DNA from: UBA6901 sp964355495 | GTDB taxonomy: Bacteria; Pseudomonadota; Gammaproteobacteria; Acidiferrobacterales; UBA6901 | Assembly: GCA_964355495.1 (NCBI GenBank) | Contig: CAYHES010000003.1 | Span: 1-48,289, forward strand | DNA length: 48,289 nt | Direction of reading: 5' to 3' | Shown here: piece by piece, positions 44,042 to 48,289 of the stretch | How the letters are laid out: each line of letters begins with the position of its first letter | Numbering within the stretch: the first letter of the stretch is position 1 | The notes under the pieces: model-generated | Told to the model about the DNA's origin: nothing | Seen by the model: the letters and a program-made list of their open reading frames with translations, nothing else | The model's database searches: none | Program-made: the position numbers and the translations under genes

Positions 44042-45092
44042 GTTCTTGCGCTTCGCACGCTGGACCCCCTTGTTCTTTTCACTGACCGCTTCCGGAGCAC
44101 CCATGGATAAATTCGACTGGCAGGCGAGCGAGAGTGCGCCGCGTTATTACCCGATGAGAATCTTGGCGGGCAGCCTGAGCTACCACGATGGTAGCGGTTC
44201 GCTGTACATCCCCGATGGGAGTGACATTGATAAAGGTTGGGGACTAGGTATCTCCTCCCACGTCACCGGCGAACGACTCAAACCCTTGCCCAACCGCCTT
44301 GGGATCTCCTTCTTCTCCTACACCGAGAACCAGTTCTACCAAGGAAAGTTCGATCTGCCCTACGACAAAATCCTCAAGCTGTTCCAGGAAGGGTATTACA
44401 GCCCGAACGAAGGCAAGCACATCACTTATCACAAAATCGTGACCGGCATCGCCCCCGGCGGGGCGGTGGCAGTGTGGTTAGCCGGATTTGATAAAACCAC
44501 CGAGGTCTTCTTCGGTCAGGCCGAGAAATACGAGGGGGAGTGGCGCAGCATTACCCGTAACACGGAAATGTCCCGCGAGGAATATGTTCGCTCAAGCGTA
44601 GAAGAATCCCTAAAAACCCCCGAAGCCCTCGAAGCCCTTCGCAAGAACGGCGTCCCCATCGGCCTGTGGGCCCGCTACCGCACGCGCTATCCGTGGCAAC
44701 CGCTGTTCACGGGAATGACGGTGCGGGACGGATGGATTGACGAGGTACGGTATTTCACCGGCGAGCTGGACAATCTAAAGTACCCGTTGGAACCTGGTAT
44801 CGCCGCCAGCACGCGCCCCGTACCCAGTCTGATTTATTTCATCTCGTATTACACCCCGATCAAGGGCCGCACTTACGAGCTCACCTTCAACGAACCCGAG
44901 ATCTTCGACGCCTTCAAGAAACTCGGCAACAACCATCCGCCGTTGCAATTGGAGATGCGCATGACCCCGAACGACGCAGGAAAAAACGTGTTCTCGGTCT
45001 GGCTGCGCAATGCCAAGGAATCGATCGAACTGAAGCGCACCGGCGTTAAGATCTATGCGGCCAACGACCGGAAGGTGGAAGCAGGGAAATAA
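44034..45092 (+). CDS. DUF2931-family immunity protein for the Tle1 effector
   Basis: This 352-residue protein starts with GTG overlapping the lipase gene. The N-terminus is a signal peptide (basic start, hydrophobic residues at about 10-20, cleavage near SGA-P); no lipobox cysteine is seen. The mature part has the DUF2931 pattern: an opening with W and a YYPMRILAGSLSY strand, a SFFSYTENQFYQGKFDLPYDKI block and the IVTGIAPGGAVAVWLAG motif. DUF2931 proteins are periplasmic partners of Tle phospholipases. The overlap with the effector gene supports pairing. Confidence 0.85.
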   Translation: MVRFLRFARWTPLFFSLTASGAPMDKFDWQASESAPRYYPMRILAGSLSYHDGSGSLYIPDGSDIDKGWGLGISSHVTGERLKPLPNRLGISFFSYTENQFYQGKFDLPYDKILKLFQEGYYSPNEGKHITYHKIVTGIAPGGAVAVWLAGFDKTTEVFFGQAEKYEGEWRSITRNTEMSREEYVRSSVEESLKTPEALEALRKNGVPIGLWARYRTRYPWQPLFTGMTVRDGWIDEVRYFTGELDNLKYPLEPGIAASTRPVPSLIYFISYYTPIKGRTYELTFNEPEIFDAFKKLGNNHPPLQLEMRMTPNDAGKNVFSVWLRNAKESIELKRTGVKIYAANDRKVEAGK

Positions 45093-45106
45093 TATCCATT
45101 CGGCCT

Positions 45107-45283
45107 GCCTTCGCCAAAGGCATGGCCGGCATCGAAAAGAAAGTCGATTGGGGCCTGGACAAAGTCCTGCAACAAATCAAAAAGGTTCACAAAAAGATGG
45201 ACGGACCCATCACCCTCATCGGTGCGTGGAATGCACCCTACCTTTGGATAATTGGCAGGGGAACGATGAAGAAATTGAGCTAA
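45107..45283 (+). pseudogene. fragment of a second Tle1-type lipase gene
   Basis: About 110 nt from 45107 closely match 42943-43060 of the intact lipase. The translation reads FAKGMAGIEKKVDWGLDKVL, then QQIKKVHKK and PITLIGAW, while the intact gene has the same start, then differs and resumes at PITLITLD. The frame stays open to a TAA at 45281-45283, but the last 20 residues are unrelated and the start, the GFSRG elbow and the rest are missing. It is the remnant of a lost duplicate. Confidence 0.8.
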
Positions 45284-45548
45284 GATGTGGATGAGTGTTC
45301 AGTCTCGACGCACACAACCCCATCCCCTCCCTGGTCTCCCCTTGAAGGGGGGGGGCTTGCAGGGCTGGAAGGCCCGTTAAATACAAAGCACTACACTAGC
45401 TGTTTCCTGAGAAAGATCTTCTCCGTCTGAAGAAGTCGCCGTTAAAGCCTGGCTGTTCAGTCTCTTCATACAGCGCAATGACAATTGCGCTCCAAACCGG
45501 GCGCACCCGGCGTGAATAGGTGATGCTTTCAACGGGAGGCGAGCGGAG
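45284..45548. other. non-coding interval between the T6SS locus and the flank
   Basis: It contains a C/G-rich palindrome-like tract (45317-45357) related to the repeat at 275-365, a solitary MITE end (45385-45399), and two hairpins, GCGCAAT-GACA-ATTGCGC (45473-45490) and CCGGG-CGCA-CCCGG (45497-45510). The hairpins could terminate the minus-strand gene at 45549. No gene is visible. Confidence 0.5.
45385..45399. repeat. solitary end of the 9594-9735 MITE family
   Basis: AAAGCACTACACTAG is the reverse complement of the left MITE end at 9594 over 14 of 15 positions and also ends on CTAG. No second end was found within a few hundred bases, so this is a remnant of a deleted copy. Confidence 0.55.
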
Positions 45549-46583
45549 CTACTGGATGCAGGTCGGACACTGCGCTTGTACGAAACGACCCGCGTGATCG
45601 AAGCGCTGCGGGCGTTTGATGTTATCGCGCAGGCTCATGCGCGCATACAGTTTACGTTCTGCCTCAATGATGGCGTACTCATGCTTGTAGGGATACAACA
45701 CGGTATTCATGCCGCCTTGCGCCAGAAACTCGCCGGTGTTGACCAGCATGCTGTGGGCATGAAGGAGTTCGTGGAGCAGTGCGTCGGCGGGCGATGCGAT
45801 GCAGACCGGGTTGCCCTGGCAATGGTTGTACAGTCTTAGTTGTGCCGCGGAACGCGTGTTGAAATACACGGTGGCATTGTCGACCTGAAAAACATTGCCG
45901 CTGGCGACGGTTGCCCATTGGTGTTCGCGGTAGATCAAGCGCCACTTTCGGGTCTTGAGGCGGTCGAGCATGGCAATCACTTCGGGAAAACCGCTGTAGT
46001 AGTTGGCGAGTTTCTTGAAATCGTCGAGGACATAATCGGGGTCGCTGCTGTGCCTTTGATAGCGCTGTTCGAGGATGTCGAACATTCTGGCCGCGACACC
46101 GGTTTTGACGGACGTGGGTTCCGGTGTTTGTGGTGCCGGGCCCGAGAGGTGTGATTCGGATGCAGGTGTATGCATGGCAGGGCTGGATACAATCCGCAGT
46201 TCGATGGGTTCGCGCGCGCATCCGGACGCATGCGGCGCGGCATCCAGCGCGTCGGCCAGGGCGGCGCTTTCAAGGACCAGGCCAGCGGTGAACAACAGCA
46301 TCGTAGCCAGACGGCGGCGTTCGTACTGGGGATGATGTTTCCGGTCATCGCGGCGCTGGTCCTCTTTCAGGGCGAGGTCGTTGCGATGACAGTAGTTGAG
46401 CAGGTTTTGAAAAAGTTGCGGTGCGCGTGCCTGCAAGCCGCGCGGATACACAATGTGCGGTCGATTGTTGATGACGCACGGGTGGACATAAATCTTCCGC
46501 AAACAGGACGACGCCGGCACTTGTTGCCTCCGCTGCGATCGGTGGGCAATCCTGGCAAGCCAATAGAGGACGGCAAAAATCAT
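45549..46583 (-). CDS. membrane-anchored HExxH putative metallopeptidase
   Basis: The protein is about 344 residues from the ATG at 46583; a TTG 84 nt upstream would lengthen it. The N-terminus is hydrophobic (MIFAVLYWLARI), a basic cytoplasmic-looking region follows, and a second hydrophobic segment lies at about 92-110 (LATMLLFTAGLVLESAALA). The rest should then be periplasmic. The C-terminal part has a zinc motif HELLH at 271-275, followed by a downstream helix with several Glu (EYAIIEAERKLYARM) as possible third ligand. This recalls M91/NleD-type effector proteases with a short HExxH helix, but I cannot fix the family. It lies just outside the T6SS genes on the opposite strand; the link is uncertain. 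Confidence 0.65.
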   Translation of the reverse strand: MIFAVLYWLARIAHRSQRRQQVPASSCLRKIYVHPCVINNRPHIVYPRGLQARAPQLFQNLLNYCHRNDLALKEDQRRDDRKHHPQYERRRLATMLLFTAGLVLESAALADALDAAPHASGCAREPIELRIVSSPAMHTPASESHLSGPAPQTPEPTSVKTGVAARMFDILEQRYQRHSSDPDYVLDDFKKLANYYSGFPEVIAMLDRLKTRKWRLIYREHQWATVASGNVFQVDNATVYFNTRSAAQLRLYNHCQGNPVCIASPADALLHELLHAHSMLVNTGEFLAQGGMNTVLYPYKHEYAIIEAERKLYARMSLRDNIKRPQRFDHAGRFVQAQCPTCIQ

Positions 46584-46822
46584 GTATCCGGTTCCGTTTT
46601 GCTCAGCTGTCGGGCACAGGGCGCCATGAAACTGGCGCCAAAGGACAGGAGACAGTCGAGGCGCCAATGGGGGCGAACGGAGGAAGTGTAGCTGGGCGTC
46701 GACGAGCTGTTAAAAAGCGCCATTATTCTGGCGCTATAGCGGTCGTCAGGATGGAAGGGTACGGCAAAGCCCCGCAAAATCAGGACTGTGAGAACCGATC
46801 CGGTGGTTGGGCCGGAATGAAC

Positions 46823-46844
46823 AAGGGCCCCTCGCGGGGCCCTT
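46823..46844 (-). terminator. hairpin after the BI-1 family gene
   Basis: AAGGGCCCC pairs with GGGGCCCTT across a TCGC loop, 22 nt beyond the stop codon of the minus-strand BI-1 gene. The following minus-strand sequence is only weakly T-rich. Confidence 0.6.
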
Positions 46845-46865
46845 GCTCGGCTCGGTTGCCGCACA

Positions 46866-47549
46866 TCAATCGTTGCTCGAAAACCCCAACAAATGCAGCA
46901 AACTGGTAAACAGATTGTAAATCGAGACATACAGTCCGACGGTGGCCAGGATGTAATTGGTCTCCCCGCCCTGCACGATCTCGCTCGTCTGCCACAGGAT
47001 CATCCCGCACATCAGCACGGCAAACATGGCCGAGACCGCCAGCGCCAGGCCCGGCATCGGATAACCGAATGCCGCGGCCCCGACCGACACGAGCGCGGCC
47101 ACGAAGGCCACCAGGACGCCGGCCATCAGGAAGCCGCCCAGGAAGCTGAAGTTGCGGCGTGACATCAGTGCATAGGCGGACAGGCCGACAAAGGTGATGC
47201 CGGTCATGCCCATGGCCGACATCACCAGCTGGGCGCCATTGGGCAGATTGAGGTAATGGTTCAGGATCGGGCCAAGACCGAAGCCGAGCAGGCCGGTGAC
47301 CGCGAACACCACGACGAGGCCAGCGGCGGAATTGGCGGTGCGCGGCACCACGAACCACAGCAGCACCAGGGCGGCGATGCTGGTGCCGAGGCTGACGGGA
47401 TAGGGCACGTTCAGGGCCATCGACAGCCCGGCCAGGGCGGCGCTGAACAGCAGCGTCATCGACAGCAGCAGGTAGGTGTTCTTCAGAACACGGTGAGTTT
47501 CGACGACTGAGGCAATGGAGTGGGTGGCAACCGGGGAGGTCTCGTTCAT
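46866..47549 (-). CDS. Bax inhibitor-1/YccA family membrane protein
   Basis: This 227-residue protein has seven hydrophobic segments spread over residues 25-222 and the BI-1 look: VLKNTYLLLSMTLLFSA near the start, GFGLGPIL, ALMSRRNFSFLGGFLMAG, and ALAVSAMFAVLMCGMILWQTSEIVQGGETNYI near the end. The E. coli relatives are YccA, a modulator of FtsH proteolysis, and YbhL. Bacterial BI-1 proteins are pH-sensitive channels or FtsH regulators. It is probably a core gene of the chromosome that marks the boundary of the accessory region. Confidence 0.9.
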   Translation of the reverse strand: MNETSPVATHSIASVVETHRVLKNTYLLLSMTLLFSAALAGLSMALNVPYPVSLGTSIAALVLLWFVVPRTANSAAGLVVVFAVTGLLGFGLGPILNHYLNLPNGAQLVMSAMGMTGITFVGLSAYALMSRRNFSFLGGFLMAGVLVAFVAALVSVGAAAFGYPMPGLALAVSAMFAVLMCGMILWQTSEIVQGGETNYILATVGLYVSIYNLFTSLLHLLGFSSND

Positions 47550-47703
47550 GTTCGGGCAGGCTCCGGGATTCAGGGATGAGGTAGCACCTCACTCTACTCA
47601 AGACCCCGGACGGCTGCAATGACTTGACTTGCCCCTGAAAAGCCCTGGCCCGCCGGTACCGGCATCGGGTATCCTTATTCTTCCCGGGACTGTTTTCCCG
47701 TCC

Positions 47704-47791
47704 GGAGAGGTGGCCGAGCGGTTTAAGGCGGCGGTCTTGAAAACCGTTGAAGGGCAACCTTCCGGGGGTTCGAATCCCTCCCTCTCCGCCA
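47704..47791 (+). tRNA. tRNA-Ser (UGA anticodon)
   Basis: The acceptor arms GGAGAGG (47704-47710) and CCTCTCC (47781-47787) pair fully and are followed by G and an encoded CCA. The D-arm TGGCCGAGCGG, the anticodon TGA (47738-47740) within CTTGAAA, a long variable arm and the T-arm GGGGGTTCGAATCCCTC are all present. The long variable arm is typical of tRNA-Ser. Confidence 0.97.
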
Positions 47792-47928
47792 GTTTGTCGG
47801 GCTCATGACAGTAGCCTCATGCGTTGTCAGTATGCATCGAGCCTGTGCGTTTGAATGCATGCATCGAAAGTAGCTTAAAAGTAGTTCATAACATACTGTA
47901 ATATAACGAATATAATCATATTCTCCCG

Positions 47929-48289
47929 ATGGAATTTCTCCCTATTTTTTTGAACGTCCGCAGCCAACCCTGCCTCGTGGTTGGCGGCGGTGACGTGGCG
48001 GCGCGCAAGGTCGAGCTGCTGCTCAAGGCCCAGGCAAGTATTACGCTGGTCGCGCCTGAACTGTGCGTCGCGCTCACCGCATTGAGCAAAACCGGCAAAC
48101 TCACGCATCTTGCCGCAGTGTTCCGTGACGAGCATGTGGGCGGGCAGCGTGTGGTGATTGCGGCGACCGACGATGAAGCGGTGAATCGTGTCGTGGCGGA
48201 GGCGGCGCAGCGCAAGAACATCCCGGTGAATGTGGTGGATCGACCGGAATTGTGCACGTTCATCATGCCGGCGATCATCGACCGCTCGC
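47929..48289 (+). CDS. cysG: siroheme synthase CysG N-terminal domain, partial
   Basis: The open frame runs off the end of the window, giving the first 120 residues. These match the CysG N-terminal domain (precorrin-2 dehydrogenase/sirohydrochlorin ferrochelatase): MEFLPIFLNVRSQPCLVVGG, then GGGDVAARKVELLLKA (NAD-binding), and VVIAATDDEAVN and IPVNVVDRPELCTF. The enzyme makes siroheme for sulfite and nitrite reductase. Whether the full protein also has the C-terminal uroporphyrinogen methyltransferase domain cannot be seen. The start lacks a clear ribosome site; AT-rich promoter-like DNA with TATAAT at 47911-47916 lies just upstream. Confidence 0.92.
   Translation, partial: MEFLPIFLNVRSQPCLVVGGGDVAARKVELLLKAQASITLVAPELCVALTALSKTGKLTHLAAVFRDEHVGGQRVVIAATDDEAVNRVVAEAAQRKNIPVNVVDRPELCTFIMPAIIDRS

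Noticed and set aside
47704..47791. tRNA-Ser as the attachment site of an integrated T6SS island
   Set aside because: No integrase gene is seen and no copy of the tRNA 3' end is found elsewhere in the window; the BI-1 gene lies between.

Overview
The window is about 48 kb of a proteobacterial chromosome, most likely gammaproteobacterial. I infer this from overall gene style, the GC-rich coding sequence, a tRNA-Ser(UGA) beside the start of a CysG-type siroheme synthase, and a Bax inhibitor-1/YccA gene. Two runs of exactly 100 N show a draft scaffold. Almost everything between about 0.7 and 45 kb is an accessory region built around a type VI secretion system (T6SS) with threonine-phosphorylation control.

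Layout. 1-680: non-coding, with a 219-bp MITE-like element that has a 9-bp target duplication, followed by palindromic repeats. 681-9597: tagH (FHA), tssJ, tssK, tssL, a Tlde1-like L,D-transpeptidase effector with a candidate immunity gene, then tssM, whose stop codon lies in the end of a second MITE. 9834-18863: tagF, a candidate immunity gene and GH24-type lysozyme, pppA phosphatase, ppkA kinase, a 66-residue protein, and an ExbB/ExbD/ExbD/TonB-like energised membrane module. 18991-23404: a pesticin-like muramidase with an LprI-type lysozyme inhibitor, an NHL-repeat lipoprotein broken by a gap, and an AmpD-like amidase with a small lipoprotein. 23483-34017: a 2646-residue two-partner secretion exoprotein and its TpsB transporter, separated by an IS4 transposase remnant. 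34370-45092: hcp, a BPSL0067 cysteine hydrolase with STY0301 immunity, vgrG, a DUF6484 gene (broken only by an assembly artefact), DUF2169, a DUF4150 PAAR-like tip, a TIGR02270 protein, a ketosynthase-like pseudoenzyme, and a Tle1/DUF2235 phospholipase with DUF2931 immunity. A fragment of a second phospholipase copy follows. 45549-48289: flanking genes (an HExxH protein and BI-1 on the minus strand, tRNA-Ser, partial cysG).

How it works together. TssJ, TssL, TssM and TssK form the membrane complex and baseplate link. PpkA, PppA and TagH probably gate assembly by threonine phosphorylation, and TssL and PpkA share a repeated T-x-hydrophobic-R/K motif that is a good candidate for the phosphosite and FHA dock. 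Hcp, VgrG and the PAAR-like protein form the projectile. Six candidate effector/immunity pairs are spread through the locus; five attack peptidoglycan and one attacks membrane lipid. The sheath and remaining baseplate genes (tssA, B, C, E, F, G and clpV/tssH) are not in the window and must lie elsewhere if the system works.

Protein families were assigned by reading motifs only; no database search was run.
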